Part shown: in pieces, positions 16,402-26,534 of the stretch
How the letters are laid out: the number at the start of each line of letters is the position of its first letter
Numbering within the stretch: the first letter of the stretch is position 1
NCBI GenBank assembly: GCA_026928255.1
Contig: JAIXKJ010000001.1
Coordinates: 434,001-498,000, forward strand
DNA length: 64,000 nucleotides
Source: Anaerolineales bacterium
GTDB lineage: Bacteria; Chloroflexota; Anaerolineae; Anaerolineales; Villigracilaceae
Direction of reading: 5' to 3'
Program-made: the position numbers and the translations under genes
The notes under the pieces: model-generated
What the model saw: the letters and a program-made list of their open reading frames with translations, nothing else
Database searches by the model: none
What the model was told of the DNA's origin: nothing

Positions 16402-17835
16402 CTACTCTTCGGTTTTTTCCTCGCCCGATTCAGATTCGGCAACCTGCGCGGCGGGCGCGGATTCTTCTTCCGCTTTCGCTTCGGCGGCGGCTTTCTCCGC
16501 TTCGGCTTTGCGTTCTTCGAGCGGCTTATACTCGCCGATGGCGATGGTCTTTAACATGTCCAGCGCTTTGCGCGTCATGGCGCGGCTCATCGCGTCCATT
16601 GCAATGGCTTGACTCAACTCCTGCTGACCTTTTTTACCGCCACGAATTTTGCTAAAATCCATGCCTTGCATGGAGAGGCTGTTGACGAGGGAATAATACT
16701 CCGCGTTCAGCTCGTCGTCATTAATTTGAATTTCTTCTCTCTTCACAATCTCGTCGAGAATCAAACCGCGTTCGAGTCGTTTTTTCGCTACGGGAGCGGC
16801 TTCTTGCTCTATAAATTGTTCGCGGGTCAAGTTGCGCGTTTTGAGATAAAGGTCAAAATCCATGCCTTGTTGCGCCAAACGTTGACTTAAATCTTGAATG
16901 ACGTGTTCGCTTTCATGTTCCAGCGCGTGTTGATGATATTTAATCGTCGCGCCTTCTTTGATTTTTTCAATCAAATCAACAAAATATTTGTCGTCGTATT
17001 GATCTTTAGAGCGCGCTTCGACGCTTTTCTTCATCTCTTCTTTTAACTCGTCCACCGTTTCGCCCATTTGAGTCAGTTTGGCGAAGTCGTCGTCTAAATC
17101 TGGCAAGATGACGCCGCGCACGGTTTTAATCGTCGCGGTCATTTCCGCTTCTTTGCCGCGCAGTTCTTCCAATTCAAAATCTTCGGGGAATGCATGTTTA
17201 ATCGTTTTGCTTTCGCCAGCCTTCAAGCCGATGAGTTCGTTTGCGAAGCCGTTGTAGGGCCATTCGGTGTCGCGTTCTTCTTTGCGAATGAACGTGGCAA
17301 ACCCAGCGCGATTCAGTTCGGGCGTTTCAGAGGCGACGTCGAGCAGAATGTAGTCGCCAGTTTCAGCGGCGCGTTCGACGGTTTCAGTCGAGGCGTACAT
17401 TTGGCGCAAGTCTTCAATCTCTTTGTCCGCTTCTTTTGGGTCGGGCGCAGTCCACTCGTAAGGCAGGCGCACGGAGGCGTAATCGCCGAGGTCTACTTCC
17501 GCTTCAAGCGGGACGCTGAAAATCAACTTGGGCGGATCCATGCTTTCGACGTTTTCCAAACTGCCCGAAGCGCCCGGCTTAATGCCCGCTTCGTCGAGGA
17601 TGTTGGAGTATTCCGCGTCAATAAATAGGTTAATCGCTTCTTCGAGGATGGCGGCTTCGCCGTAGTTGCGAACGACGATGTGATACGGCGCTTTGCCCGG
17701 GCGAAAGCCGGAAATTTTTCCGTTGCGCGAGATTTTGCTTGCGGCGCGTTTTTTGTAATCGTCCATCGCCGTTGCGTCCACATCCACGATTAATTTGACG
17801 GAATGATCGTCCTGATACTGCTTTTCGATGTTCAA
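16402..17835 (-). CDS. tig: Trigger factor
   Basis: 477 residues. Ribosome-bound chaperone that receives nascent chains at the exit tunnel. The N-terminal ribosome-binding signature is KISGFRPGKAPYHIV (about residue 40). The middle FKBP-like PPIase domain (about 155-250) is followed by the helical C-terminal arms, ending in an acidic Ala/Glu-rich tail. Start is a TTG at 17835 with a very good GGAGG six bases before; no ATG in frame gives a complete N-terminus. An 11-base palindrome ACCGTTACGGT (17850-17860) lies just upstream of the ribosome site. tRNA-Leu precedes it by 41 bases, so some expression may come from the tRNA promoter. Confidence 0.95.
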   Translation of the reverse strand: MNIEKQYQDDHSVKLIVDVDATAMDDYKKRAASKISRNGKISGFRPGKAPYHIVVRNYGEAAILEEAINLFIDAEYSNILDEAGIKPGASGSLENVESMDPPKLIFSVPLEAEVDLGDYASVRLPYEWTAPDPKEADKEIEDLRQMYASTETVERAAETGDYILLDVASETPELNRAGFATFIRKEERDTEWPYNGFANELIGLKAGESKTIKHAFPEDFELEELRGKEAEMTATIKTVRGVILPDLDDDFAKLTQMGETVDELKEEMKKSVEARSKDQYDDKYFVDLIEKIKEGATIKYHQHALEHESEHVIQDLSQRLAQQGMDFDLYLKTRNLTREQFIEQEAAPVAKKRLERGLILDEIVKREEIQINDDELNAEYYSLVNSLSMQGMDFSKIRGGKKGQQELSQAIAMDAMSRAMTRKALDMLKTIAIGEYKPLEERKAEAEKAAAEAKAEEESAPAAQVAESESGEEKTEE

Positions 17836-17876
17836 AAGTTCCTCCGAATACCGTTACGGTGTAAATATTGAGTTTG

Positions 17877-17958
17877 TGAGGATGGCGGGAGTCGAACCCG
17901 CACGCCTTGCGGCACATGATCCTAAGTCATGCTTGTCTGCCAATTCCAACACATCCCC
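17877..17958 (-). tRNA. tRNA-Leu (anticodon TAG)
   Basis: Class II tRNA of about 82 bases. Acceptor GGGGATG pairs with CATCCTC (one G-T), discriminator A, no encoded CCA. The anticodon loop CTTAGGA has TAG in the middle, flanked by GCATGA and TCATGT. The long variable arm is GCCGCAAGGC and the T arm GCGGGTTCGACTCCCGC. A TATAAT box (17976-17971 on minus) lies about 12 bases upstream. Confidence 0.95.
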
Positions 17959-18018
17959 AGAACGGGCGCAATTATACCGTAGGGCGGGCGGGTTTTGGGG
18001 GGAAAATTTTGTTGGAAA

Positions 18019-18047
18019 CAAAAAGACCTGATCTTCATCAGGTCTTT
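18019..18047 (-). terminator. Terminator after tRNA-His
   Basis: Perfect 11-base arms AAAGACCTGAT (18022-18032) and ATCAGGTCTTT (18037-18047) around a four-base loop. On the minus strand a T tract follows. It lies directly behind the tRNA-His 3' end and ends the hisS/tRNA-His unit. Confidence 0.9.
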
Positions 18048-18048
18048 G

Positions 18049-18121
18049 GGCGGATAATGGGGCTCGAACCCACAACATCTTGAGCCACAGTCAAGCGCTC
18101 TGCCATTGAGCTATATCCGCC
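18049..18121 (-). tRNA. tRNA-His (anticodon GTG)
   Basis: The anticodon loop CTGTGGC with GTG in the middle is flanked by GCTTGA and TCAAGA. The acceptor stem is GCGGATA/TATCCGC with an encoded G-1 opposite discriminator C73, the identity element of tRNA-His. D arm GCTCAATGGCAGAGC; T arm GTGGGTTCGAGCCCCAT. CCA is not encoded. It lies 27 bases after the hisS stop codon in the same direction. Confidence 0.95.
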
Positions 18122-18148
18122 ATAAGCGGACAGTATTCTACCACAACT

Positions 18149-19411
18149 TTACGGTTTGAGAAATTCGACCAACGCCTCGCGCGCGACTTGAACCTGTTCG
18201 CCGCTCTCCAAATTTTTGACGACAACCGTTCCCTTCTCCGCTTCGTCGGGACCTAGAACCAATGCGATTTTCATTTTCATTTTGTCGGCGAATTTGAATT
18301 GCTTTTGCAACTTCGACAGTTCGGGCGAGACCATGACGCGCAAGCCTGCGGCGCGTAACTCCGCAGACAAGACTAAGGATTGCGTCCGCAAACTCTCGTC
18401 GAAAACGGTAACTAAAATCTGCGCGGGGCTGGGCGTAAAGTCGGGCAGCAGATTGGCCTCTTGCAAGATGATGCCGATCACCACGTCGCCCATCGCAAAG
18501 CCGACGGCCGGCAACGGCTGTCCGCCGACGTCGGCGAGCAGGTTATCGTAACGTCCGCCGCCGAAGATGGCGCGTTTCAACGAACCGCTAACGTCGAAGG
18601 CTTCAAAGACCGTGCCGGTGTAATACAACAATCCGCGCACAATGTTTGGGTCAAACTTGACGTATTCTCTCGCGCCCAACGCTTCAAGCGCGGAAAAGAG
18701 GCGCGTCAGTTCGGGGCTTTTTTGCCAGAGGTCAAAGTCGCCGAGCATGGATTTCAAGCCGTCCAATTGGGTTTGGCTCAAACCGAGTTCGAGCGCGTAG
18801 GCGTCCCACTTGGCGGATTCCATCTTGGCGCGGCGGTCAATCAAATTGGAAACGTCGAGGCGTTTTTCGGCGGGGATTTGCAGCGCGTCAAATTGGGAGT
18901 CCATTAGGCGGCGGTCGTTGACGTAAATCAAAGCCCGTTCGGGGCTGAGTCCGACCGAGCGCAGAAAAGTCGCGCCGACGGCGATTAATTCCGCGTCGGC
19001 TTCGGGCGTGTCCGCGCCGAGCATGTCGATGTTCCATTGAAAGAATTCGCGCGAACGTCCCTTTTGCGGCTGCTCGTAGCGCCAAAACGGACCGAAAGAC
19101 CACCAGCGCAAAGGGAAGGTCAACTCGCCTTGTTTTGCCGCGATCATGCGCGCCAGCGAAGGCGTGAGTTCGGGGCGCAGGGTAACGAAATCGCCGCCGC
19201 GATCTTGAAAGGTAAAGGATTGTTGTTTGACGAGTTCCTCGCCCGATTTGGCGGCGTAGAGGTCTATCGTTTCGATGAAGGGCGCGTCCCATTCTTGGTA
19301 GCCGAAGGCTTGCGCGGCGGCGCGAACTTTTTCGTAAATGTAATTTCGCAACGCCATCTGCTGCGGATAAAATTCTCTTGTGCCTTTGACGGCTTGAATC
19401 TTCTTTGCCAT
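18149..19411 (-). CDS. hisS: Histidyl-tRNA synthetase
   Basis: 420 residues, class II aminoacyl-tRNA synthetase that charges tRNA-His. N-terminal VKGTREFYPQQMALRNYIYE matches the HisRS start (motif 1 region). Motif 2 is FWRYEQPQKGRSREFFQWN, the histidine-binding segment is GLLYYTGTVFEAFD, motif 3 lies at LPAVGFAMGDV, and the C-terminal anticodon-binding domain begins near ILVTVFDESL. Start at ATG 19411 with GGAG eight bases upstream; nine codons further upstream the frame is open but lacks such a site. Its cognate tRNA-His follows at once and shares the same terminator. Confidence 0.96.
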   Translation of the reverse strand: MAKKIQAVKGTREFYPQQMALRNYIYEKVRAAAQAFGYQEWDAPFIETIDLYAAKSGEELVKQQSFTFQDRGGDFVTLRPELTPSLARMIAAKQGELTFPLRWWSFGPFWRYEQPQKGRSREFFQWNIDMLGADTPEADAELIAVGATFLRSVGLSPERALIYVNDRRLMDSQFDALQIPAEKRLDVSNLIDRRAKMESAKWDAYALELGLSQTQLDGLKSMLGDFDLWQKSPELTRLFSALEALGAREYVKFDPNIVRGLLYYTGTVFEAFDVSGSLKRAIFGGGRYDNLLADVGGQPLPAVGFAMGDVVIGIILQEANLLPDFTPSPAQILVTVFDESLRTQSLVLSAELRAAGLRVMVSPELSKLQKQFKFADKMKMKIALVLGPDEAEKGTVVVKNLESGEQVQVAREALVEFLKP

Positions 19412-19461
19412 AAAATCTCCGTTTGCAAATTTTATCACGCTTTCATTTCAAAATTCATTCG

Positions 19462-19489
19462 TTGAATTTTGAAAAATTTTTGATATACT
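19462..19489 (+). promoter_or_regulatory. Promoter of the methyltransferase gene at 19515
   Basis: TTGAAT (19462-19467), a 16-base spacer, TATACT (19484-19489), followed by AAGGAG and the ATG at 19515. It drives transcription away from hisS. Confidence 0.65.
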
Positions 19490-19514
19490 TATTTTATCTA
19501 ATAAGGAGAACCCA

Positions 19515-20315
19515 ATGAAAATTGATTATCAAGAACCCAGCAAAGATCTTTTGATGCGAATTGACATTCACGAAAAATACGGCTCGGCGAACATTGACGA
19601 ATGGACGAACGATTTGCTCAAACCGCAGGCGGGCATGGACATTCTCGACGTAGGCTGCGGCGCGGGGAAACTTTGCTTTTTGTTCGACGATTACACAAAG
19701 CGTCAGGCGAAAATTGTCGGCGGCGATTTCTCGAACGAGTTGCTGGAAAAAGCCCGCGCCAAAAACGCGGAGCGCGGCTCGAAGATTGACTTTCAATTTT
19801 TAGACTTCAACGAAAAATTTAACTTCGCCGACTCTTCCTTCGACCTTTGCACGTCGGCTTTTGCCATTTACTACGCCTCCGATTTGAATTTTACCTTCGG
19901 CGAAGCGCATCGCGTTTTGAAAGACGGCGGACGGCTTTTCGTTTCGGGACCTTTGCCCGAAAATAAGCAGATGTTCTACGAGATTATCAAAGAAGCGACC
20001 CACGCGGAAATTCCGCCGATGCCCGGCTCCTCGCGCTTCAAAGGCGACATCTTCGACACGATTGACGGGATTTTCGCTAAGACGGAATTGCATAAATTTG
20101 AAAATCACCTAACTTTCCCCAGCGTCGCGCCGTTCATTGATTACGTCCGCGCTTCGTTGGGCGAAGACCGCAAATTGTGGACGTCCATGTTCAACGGCGC
20201 GGACGAGTACGAAGCGCTGATTAGCAAGATCCAAACCGTCGCGCAGGCTTGGTTTGAACGCGACGGAAAATTAGTGATGACCAAAGTCGTCGGCGGAATT
20301 TTGGCGACCAAGTAA
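19515..20315 (+). CDS. Class I SAM-dependent methyltransferase
   Basis: 266 residues, soluble. SAM-binding motif I is MDILDVGCGAGKLCFLFDDY. Acidic motif II lies near KIVGGDFSNELLEKAR, and post-motif regions DSSFDLCTSAFAIYYASD and AHRVLKDGGRLFVSGP follow the order of the Methyltransf_11/25 fold. The substrate is not readable: such enzymes act on small molecules, lipids or quinone precursors. It is followed after 37 bases by a LmbE-type deacetylase in the same direction. A pairing of methyltransferase and N-deacetylase is seen in glycan or thiol-sugar pathways, but that link is only inference. Confidence 0.88.
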   Translation: MKIDYQEPSKDLLMRIDIHEKYGSANIDEWTNDLLKPQAGMDILDVGCGAGKLCFLFDDYTKRQAKIVGGDFSNELLEKARAKNAERGSKIDFQFLDFNEKFNFADSSFDLCTSAFAIYYASDLNFTFGEAHRVLKDGGRLFVSGPLPENKQMFYEIIKEATHAEIPPMPGSSRFKGDIFDTIDGIFAKTELHKFENHLTFPSVAPFIDYVRASLGEDRKLWTSMFNGADEYEALISKIQTVAQAWFERDGKLVMTKVVGGILATK

Positions 20316-20352
20316 ACGGACTCCATCGCGGATTCACGGACAGAAACGGATT

Positions 20353-20985
20353 ATGAACTTCTACGGCAAGCGAGTCCTATTTATCGGCGCACACCCCGAC
20401 GACATCGAAATCGGCTGCGGCGCGTTGATTCATCACATTGTCCGCAAGACGGAAATTTTATGCGTTACGCTTTCGGACAACCAAAAAAATCCCGACCTTA
20501 AGAATGTTAAAGGCGAACATCTGCGTTCGATGCAAGTCTTAGGCGTTCCTGCGGAAAAAATAGTTTTTGGTCCGTTCACGACGCGCGTCTTCCCCGAACA
20601 TCGTCAAGAAATTTTAGAATATTTTTTGACGTTGAGAAAAGAATTCAAACCTGATTGGGTCTTCACGCATTCCAAGCAAGACGTTCATCAAGACCACAAC
20701 GCCATCACCGACGAAGCCTTGCGCGCCTTTCGCGGGACGTCCGTGCTGGGCTTTGACGTAGTGCGTTCGTCCTACGGCTTCTTTCCGCATTTCTTAATTG
20801 AAGTGGACGAAGAAGACGTCAACAAAAAAATTGAAGCGCTGGCGCAATACGACACCTATCAAGATCGCTATTACTTCAACGCCGAATTGACGCGCTCGAT
20901 TATGGTGCGACACGGCGCGTTAGCCGAACGTCCTTTCGCGGAAGGGTTCGACATTTTGCGAATCGTCGGAGAGTTTGGGAATTAG
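20353..20985 (+). CDS. PIG-L/LmbE-family N-deacetylase
   Basis: 210 residues. Zinc-dependent deacetylase fold: GAHPDDIEIGCGALIHH gives the AHPDDxE metal/catalytic motif near residue 14, and HSKQDVHQDHNAIT near residue 112 holds the second HxDxHxxH-type ligand set. Members remove acetyl groups from GlcNAc-type sugars (GlcNAc-PI, GlcNAc-malate for bacillithiol-like thiols, glycan precursors). The substrate is unknown. The 3' end overlaps that of the convergent GNAT gene by 4 bases. Confidence 0.9.
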   Translation: MNFYGKRVLFIGAHPDDIEIGCGALIHHIVRKTEILCVTLSDNQKNPDLKNVKGEHLRSMQVLGVPAEKIVFGPFTTRVFPEHRQEILEYFLTLRKEFKPDWVFTHSKQDVHQDHNAITDEALRAFRGTSVLGFDVVRSSYGFFPHFLIEVDEEDVNKKIEALAQYDTYQDRYYFNAELTRSIMVRHGALAERPFAEGFDILRIVGEFGN

Positions 20986-21860
20986 CGCGGGACGAGAGTC
21001 TGCGGCGGCGTTCCGCGCCACATCTCGATGCGACGAAAAGATTCGACGTAGCCCATTTTATAAAAGCCGGGCAAATGCGGGTCGCCGAGTTGAATGTTTT
21101 CAATGTGCGTGTCCAAACGCGGATATTGATGATGCAGATGCGACAAAAACGCATACGCCATTTCAGCGGGATCGCCGCGTTCGGTTTTGTAGATGAAATG
21201 CGTCAGCGTGAATTTTTGGCGTTGATAAACCAGCCAACCGCAACTGCCGTTTGGGAGCGCGAGACGCAACCCTGAAATTTCCTGCGCGTGATTAAGCGAC
21301 TCGGATTGATTCGTCCACGGTTGCGCGCCGCGATCATAGCCGACTAAATCCAGCGCTTCGTAACGCTCCAAGCGCCGAGCGTCGGCGACGACGGGTTCGA
21401 CAAGTTGCTTCAAGGGCGGGCGGCGTAAAATCAATAATTCGCCGATTTCGTAAAATCCAAGTTTGCGAAATAGTTGATGCGCGGGCGTGTTATTCTTGAT
21501 GACTTCGAGCATGGTGAAATCTAAACCAATCATCGCGGATTGCTCCAACGCGCCGCGCATTAACGCTTCGCCGACTCCGCCGCGCCGCGTGGACGGCAAC
21601 ACGCCCAAGCGCGTAATCCACGAGCGTTCGTCGCGCGCGCCCAACATGATCACGCCGCGCAAAGCGTCGCCCTCGACGGCGACTAATGAATGATCCAAAT
21701 CTATATCATAGATGCGGATGTATTCCGCCAAACGCGCGGCGTTCATCGGCATGGGGACTAAATAGTCCACGCGAGTTTGGTTATAGATGGCGGTTAATTC
21801 GTCTATGGAAAAATGGCTAGCGGGAATTAATCGAACGGCAGCGCTGGGTATCGGGTACAT
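20982..21860 (-). CDS. GNAT-family N-acetyltransferase
   Basis: 292 residues. The first half (about 10-150) is a GNAT domain with the acetyl-CoA loop LGVLPSTRRGGVGEALMRG and the typical following strand/helix with NNTPAHQLFRKLGFYEIG. The second half (about 165-292) has the size and layout of a second, degenerate GNAT lobe (HLPGFYKMGYVESFRRIEM) without a clear CoA loop, so tandem GNAT architecture is likely. Acceptor substrate unknown. It starts 3 bases after the CheY-like gene in the same direction, so the two are probably co-transcribed. Confidence 0.85.
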   Translation of the reverse strand: MYPIPSAAVRLIPASHFSIDELTAIYNQTRVDYLVPMPMNAARLAEYIRIYDIDLDHSLVAVEGDALRGVIMLGARDERSWITRLGVLPSTRRGGVGEALMRGALEQSAMIGLDFTMLEVIKNNTPAHQLFRKLGFYEIGELLILRRPPLKQLVEPVVADARRLERYEALDLVGYDRGAQPWTNQSESLNHAQEISGLRLALPNGSCGWLVYQRQKFTLTHFIYKTERGDPAEMAYAFLSHLHHQYPRLDTHIENIQLGDPHLPGFYKMGYVESFRRIEMWRGTPPQTLVPR

Positions 21861-21863
21861 TCT

Positions 21864-22247
21864 TCAAATCGAGATTTTTTCTTTCGGCAAAAATTTTTCC
21901 ACTTGCGCGAGAAAGTCGTTGACGCGAATAATCGGTTTGGCGATAAATCCGTCGCAGCCGTAACTTTCCGCCATCGTCCGCGCCGTGTCGGGGGGCCAGG
22001 CGGTGAAGGCGATAATCGGAATAAATTCAAAAATAGAAAGCTCGCGCAGATGACCCGCCAGAGTCAAGCCGTCGTAGTCGGGCAAGCCCAAATCAAGCAG
22101 GATTAAATCTGGGGGGCGGCTGAGGGCGAGTTCGTACCCCGATTGCGCGTCTTCGGCGTGAATTACTTCGTAGCCGCGAGACGTCAGCGCTCGGCGGGCA
22201 AGTTCCAAATTATCCGGAATATCTTCTACGATTAGGATGCAAGTCAT
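21864..22247 (-). CDS. Single-domain response regulator (CheY-like)
   Basis: 127 residues, one receiver domain. Intact chemistry: acidic pocket ILIVEDIPDN, phospho-acceptor Asp in PDLILLDLGLPDYDG, Thr in IIAFTAW and Lys in FIAKPI. No output domain, so it signals through a partner. In contrast to the regulator at 11576, all catalytic residues are kept. Start at 22247 after GAGGC. Upstream is the divergent sucC promoter. Confidence 0.92.
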   Translation of the reverse strand: MTCILIVEDIPDNLELARRALTSRGYEVIHAEDAQSGYELALSRPPDLILLDLGLPDYDGLTLAGHLRELSIFEFIPIIAFTAWPPDTARTMAESYGCDGFIAKPIIRVNDFLAQVEKFLPKEKISI

Positions 22248-22315
22248 CGGAGCCTCTTCTACATCGTATCACAAACCGCAGATTTTCAACCTTACAGACT
22301 CTCGCAAAGTTGAGA

Positions 22316-22324
22316 TGGTATAAT
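22316..22324 (+). promoter_or_regulatory. Extended -10 promoter of sucCD
   Basis: TGGTATAAT, an extended -10 element (consensus TATAAT at 22319-22324) without an obvious -35 box at normal distance. It lies about 40 bases before the sucC ATG. Confidence 0.55.
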
Positions 22325-22366
22325 GCCCATGCTTTTTAGCAAAACCATACCCTCTGAGGGAGAAGA

Positions 22367-23500
22367 ATGAAACTCCACGAATACCAATCCAAGAATATTT
22401 TTTCAAAATTTGGCATCCCTATTCCGAAAGGGTGCGTGGCGACCACCGCCCAAGAAGCGAAGCAGGTTGCCGAAGAACTAGGCGGACCCGTCGTCATTAA
22501 GTCTCAAGTGCTGGTCGGCGGACGCGGCAAAGCGGGCGGCGTAAAACTCGCCAAAAATCCCGCCGAAGCCGAACAACTCGCCACGCAGATTCTCGGCATG
22601 GAGATTAAGGGGTTGCCCGTCCGCAAAGTGTTGGTGGACGAAGCCTCCGCGATTGACAAAGAAATTTATTTCTCCATCACCGACGACCGCGCCGCAAAAA
22701 AACCGGTGATGATTGCCTCCGCCGCCGGCGGCGTGGACATCGAAGAAGTCGCCGCGAAGACTCCCGAAAAGATTATCAAAGTCAACATTGACCCGCTGCT
22801 CGGTTTGCGCGAATATCAAGCGCGGGACATCGCCCTTGCCATTGACCTGCCGCGCGAAAATTGGAAAGAGTTCACGAAAATCGCCATGGGACTTTGGCAG
22901 GTTTATCAAAACACCGACGCTTCGCTGGCGGAGATTAACCCGCTGGTGATTACGCAAGATAAAAAACTCGTCGCGCTCGACGGCAAAATGATGATTGACG
23001 ACAACGCCCTCTTCCGTCAAGCCGACCTTGCCGAAATGCGCGACACCGACGAAGACGCGCCCGCCGAAATCGAAGCCCGCAAATACGGGTTATCCTTCAT
23101 CAAATTAGACGGCAACATCGGCTGCATGGTCAACGGCGCGGGATTGGCGATGACCAGCATGGACGTCATCAAACTCTTTGGCGGCGACCCTGCCAACTTC
23201 CTCGACGTGGGCGGCGGCGCGGGCGCGGAAAAAGTCGCCGCAGCCATGCGGATTATCCTCAGCGACCCGAACGTCAAAGCCGTGCTGTTCAACATCTTCG
23301 GCGGCATCACCCGTTGCGACGAAGTGGCGCGCGGCATCCTCGCCGCGATGGACGAAGTCAAGCCGAAAGTTCCGATGGTTGTGCGCCTCGTCGGCACCAA
23401 CGCGGAAGAAGGACGACGTCTGCTGGAAAACGCGAACATGATCACCGCCGAAACGCTGGCGGACGCGGCGAAGAAAGCCGTCGCCGCCGCGAAGGGATAA
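22367..23500 (+). CDS. sucC: Succinate-CoA ligase, beta subunit
   Basis: 377 residues. Beta subunit of the ADP/GDP-forming succinyl-CoA synthetase of the TCA cycle. N-terminal [20 protein letters not shown] and the ATP-grasp segment [20 protein letters not shown] are typical. [18 protein letters not shown] and [17 protein letters not shown] match the C-terminal CoA-ligase lobe. A GGGAGAAG ribosome site precedes the ATG. sucD follows after 5 bases, so both subunits are made from one transcript ending at the terminator at 24395. Confidence 0.97.
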   Translation: MKLHEYQSKNIFSKFGIPIPKGCVATTAQEAKQVAEELGGPVVIKSQVLVGGRGKAGGVKLAKNPAEAEQLATQILGMEIKGLPVRKVLVDEASAIDKEIYFSITDDRAAKKPVMIASAAGGVDIEEVAAKTPEKIIKVNIDPLLGLREYQARDIALAIDLPRENWKEFTKIAMGLWQVYQNTDASLAEINPLVITQDKKLVALDGKMMIDDNALFRQADLAEMRDTDEDAPAEIEARKYGLSFIKLDGNIGCMVNGAGLAMTSMDVIKLFGGDPANFLDVGGGAGAEKVAAAMRIILSDPNVKAVLFNIFGGITRCDEVARGILAAMDEVKPKVPMVVRLVGTNAEEGRRLLENANMITAETLADAAKKAVAAAKG

Positions 23501-23505
23501 TTTAC

Positions 23506-24366
23506 ATGAGCATTTTAGTTAATAAAAATACGCGCCTCATTGTGCAAGGCATTACTGGCAACGAAGGCTTGTTTCACACCACGCAAATGGCGGCTTACGG
23601 CACGAACGTTGTCGGCGGCGTAACGCCCGGCAAAGGCGGCGAATGGGTTTTAGACGGAAAAATTCCGGTCTTTGATTCGGTCAAAGCCGCGAAAGACGCC
23701 ACCGACGCCAACGCCAGCATTATCTTCGTCCCCGCGCGCTTCGCCCCCGACGCCATGTTTGAAGCCGCCGACGCGGGCATTCCGCTGATTATCTGCATCA
23801 CCGAGGGCGTGGTCATCCACGACATGATGCGCGTCCGCAATTACCTCGACCAAAAAGGCGCGCGCCTGATTGGTCCCAACTGCCCTGGTTTGTTGACTCC
23901 CGACGAAGCCAAAATAGGAATCATCCCCGGCAATATCGCCATCAAAGGCAACGTCGGCGTGGTCTCTCGTTCCGGCACGCTGACCTACGAAGTGTTGTAC
24001 GCGATGAAGAATCTCGGCATGGGCGCGTCCACTTGCGTTGGCATCGGCGGCGACCCGGTCAACGGGACGAATTTCACCGACGTTTTGGAAATGTTCGAGA
24101 ACGACCCCGAAACCGAAAAGGTCATTATGATCGGCGAAATCGGCGGCAACGAAGAAGAGAAAGCGGCCGAGTACATCCGCACGAAGATGACTAAACCGGT
24201 TGCTTCGTTCATCGCCGGGCAGACTGCGCCTCCCGGAAAACGCATGGGACACGCAGGCGCGATCATCGAAGGCGGCGCAGGCACCGCCGCCGATAAAATC
24301 CGCGCGTTGGAAGCGGCGGGCGTGAAAGTCGCCAAGCACCCCGAAGAGATTCCGACGCTGTTGTAG
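23506..24366 (+). CDS. sucD: Succinate-CoA ligase, alpha subunit
   Basis: 286 residues. The alpha subunit binds CoA ([20 protein letters not shown]) and carries the phosphohistidine loop: the His is in [34 protein letters not shown] is the family signature. The start at 23506 gives the normal N-terminus; the open frame extends far upstream but only inside sucC. It partners with the beta subunit encoded 5 bases upstream. Confidence 0.97.
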   Translation: MSILVNKNTRLIVQGITGNEGLFHTTQMAAYGTNVVGGVTPGKGGEWVLDGKIPVFDSVKAAKDATDANASIIFVPARFAPDAMFEAADAGIPLIICITEGVVIHDMMRVRNYLDQKGARLIGPNCPGLLTPDEAKIGIIPGNIAIKGNVGVVSRSGTLTYEVLYAMKNLGMGASTCVGIGGDPVNGTNFTDVLEMFENDPETEKVIMIGEIGGNEEEKAAEYIRTKMTKPVASFIAGQTAPPGKRMGHAGAIIEGGAGTAADKIRALEAAGVKVAKHPEEIPTLL

Positions 24367-24394
24367 TTTTTGCGCCGCGTAATAGTAGAAATTA

Positions 24395-24426
24395 AAAAGA
24401 CAGTCATTTATAAATGACTGTCTTTT
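24395..24426. terminator. Bidirectional terminator between sucD and uvrB
   Basis: Perfect 16-base arms (AAAAGACAGTCATTTA and complement) with A and T tracts on both sides. It serves sucCD on plus and uvrB on minus. Confidence 0.92.
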
Positions 24427-24436
24427 ATTTACCGCG

Positions 24437-26476
24437 CTATTCTTCCTCGCCAGTAAACAACTTAATTCGTTCCCAAGGTTTCAAACTCTCGTCTTCCGCG
24501 AGCAGACTTTTCAACTCGTACAATTCGTCGCGCAGAGCCGCCGCTTTTTCAAACTCCAAATTTTTGGCGGCGTCTTTCATTTCCCTTTCCATCTCATGCG
24601 CGATTTGACGCAACTCGTTGCGCGGCATAGACTGTTTGCCCATCACCTTGTATTCGCCCTTCGCCTCGCTCACCGACGACCTGCTGACCTCTTCGGTCAA
24701 ATCGTGAATCGCTTTGGTTACGCTAAACGGAATGATGCCGTGTTCCTCGTTATATTTCGTCTGCTTGGCGCGGCGGCGGTTGGTCTCGTCAATGGCGCGT
24801 TTCATCGAGTCGGTCTCGCGGTCAGCGTACATAATCACGCGCCCGTTGACGTTGCGCGCCGCGCGTCCAATCGTCTGAATCAGCGCCGTGTCGGAGCGCA
24901 AGAAACCTTCTTTATCCGCGTCCAAAATTGCGACGAGAGAAACTTCTGGCAGGTCTAACCCTTCGCGCAAAAGGTTGATGCCCACTAACACGTCAAAGTT
25001 GCCGAGCCGCAAATCGCGCAAAATGCTAACGCGCTCCAACGTCTCCACTTCCGAGTGCAGATATTGAACTTTGACGCCCAACTCGGACATGTATTTGGTC
25101 AACTCTTCCGCCATGCGTTTGGTGAGCGTGGTAACCAGAATGCGCTCGCGCCTTTCCACCCTTTGAGCGATTTCTCCAACCAGATCGTCTATCTGCCCTT
25201 TGACCGGGCGCACGACCACTTCGGGGTCAATCAGCCCCGTCGGGCGGATAATTTGCTCGACGGTTTGTTGCGCGTGTTTGAGTTCGTATTCCGCCGGCGT
25301 GGCGGACGTGTAAATAGTCGAACCCATCACCTGCTCAAATTCGTCAAATTTCAGCGGGCGGTTGTCCAACGCCGAAGGCAGACGAAAGCCGTATTCCACC
25401 AACGTCTCTTTGCGCGAACGGTCGCCGTTGTACATGCCGCGAATTTGCGGCACGGTCATGTGGCTTTCGTCCAACACCAGCAGGTAATCGCTGGGGATGA
25501 AGTCAATCAACGTCCACGGGTGCGAGCCGGGCGGACGCCCGTCGAGATGGCGCGAGTAGTTTTCAATCCCCGAACAATAGCCGACTTCTTTTAACATTTC
25601 TAAATCGTAGCGCGTGCGTTGTTCAAGCCGTTGCGCTTCCAACAGTTTGCCTTCGCTCTTGAACAGCGCCAAACGCTCGTCCAATTCCGCTTCGATATTT
25701 TTGATGGAATCTTTCAGCCGTTCTTGGTCGGTGAGAAATTGCTTGGCGGGGTAAATGGTCGCCTCTTGCGGCTCGGCGTAAATTTCGCCCGTTACGGGGT
25801 TGAATTGCGTAATGCGTTCCACCTCGTCGCCGAAGAAAACGATTTTGTAGCCTTTCTTCTCTTCGTAAGCAGGGACAATTTCGAGCGTGTCGCCGCGCAC
25901 GCGAAACGTGCCAGGCCGCAACTCCAAGTCGTTGCGTTGATATTGGCTTTCAATCAATTGGCGCAGCAGCGCGTTGCGCCGATAAATCTCGCCCATCTTC
26001 AGGCTGACCGTCCCCTTGCCAAATTCTTCGGGCGAACCCAAACCGTAGATGCAAGAGACCGACGCGACGATGATCACGTCGCGGCGCGAGATTAACGCCG
26101 TCGTCGCCGCGAGGCGCAGACGTTCAATCTCTTCGTTAATTTGCGTTTCTTTTTCAATGTATAAATCGTGGCGCGGGACGTAGGCTTCGGGCTGATAGTA
26201 ATCATAATACGACACAAAATAAGAGACTGCATTTTGCGGAAAGAACTCTTTGAACTCGGCGTATAATTGAGCCGCCAGCGTTTTATTATGCGCCATGATT
26301 AAGGCTGGCTTTTGCAGTTCCTGAATCACCGAAGCGATGGTAAAAGTTTTGCCCGTTCCCGTTGCGCCGAGCAACACCTGATGTTTAAGCCCGCGATTTA
26401 CGCCGTCCACTAACCCGCGAATGGCTTCGGGCTGGTCGCCCATCGGGATGAAGGGAGCGGTAAGTTTGAAATCCAT
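24437..26476 (-). CDS. uvrB: Excinuclease ABC subunit B
   Basis: 679 residues. DNA damage-verification helicase of nucleotide excision repair; loads UvrC after UvrA. Walker A is [14 protein letters not shown]. The beta-hairpin region is [20 protein letters not shown], the DEAD-like box is [10 protein letters not shown], and helicase motif VI is [19 protein letters not shown]. The C-terminal UVR motif ([20 protein letters not shown]) binds UvrC. Length and order are normal. Start at 26476 after GGAG. It ends at the shared terminator with sucD. Confidence 0.97.
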   Translation of the reverse strand: MDFKLTAPFIPMGDQPEAIRGLVDGVNRGLKHQVLLGATGTGKTFTIASVIQELQKPALIMAHNKTLAAQLYAEFKEFFPQNAVSYFVSYYDYYQPEAYVPRHDLYIEKETQINEEIERLRLAATTALISRRDVIIVASVSCIYGLGSPEEFGKGTVSLKMGEIYRRNALLRQLIESQYQRNDLELRPGTFRVRGDTLEIVPAYEEKKGYKIVFFGDEVERITQFNPVTGEIYAEPQEATIYPAKQFLTDQERLKDSIKNIEAELDERLALFKSEGKLLEAQRLEQRTRYDLEMLKEVGYCSGIENYSRHLDGRPPGSHPWTLIDFIPSDYLLVLDESHMTVPQIRGMYNGDRSRKETLVEYGFRLPSALDNRPLKFDEFEQVMGSTIYTSATPAEYELKHAQQTVEQIIRPTGLIDPEVVVRPVKGQIDDLVGEIAQRVERRERILVTTLTKRMAEELTKYMSELGVKVQYLHSEVETLERVSILRDLRLGNFDVLVGINLLREGLDLPEVSLVAILDADKEGFLRSDTALIQTIGRAARNVNGRVIMYADRETDSMKRAIDETNRRRAKQTKYNEEHGIIPFSVTKAIHDLTEEVSRSSVSEAKGEYKVMGKQSMPRNELRQIAHEMEREMKDAAKNLEFEKAAALRDELYELKSLLAEDESLKPWERIKLFTGEEE

Positions 26477-26534
26477 TTTTATTTTCTCCGAACGCGCGTT
26501 CTATTTTACCGCAAAATTCTAAACGAGGATTTTT

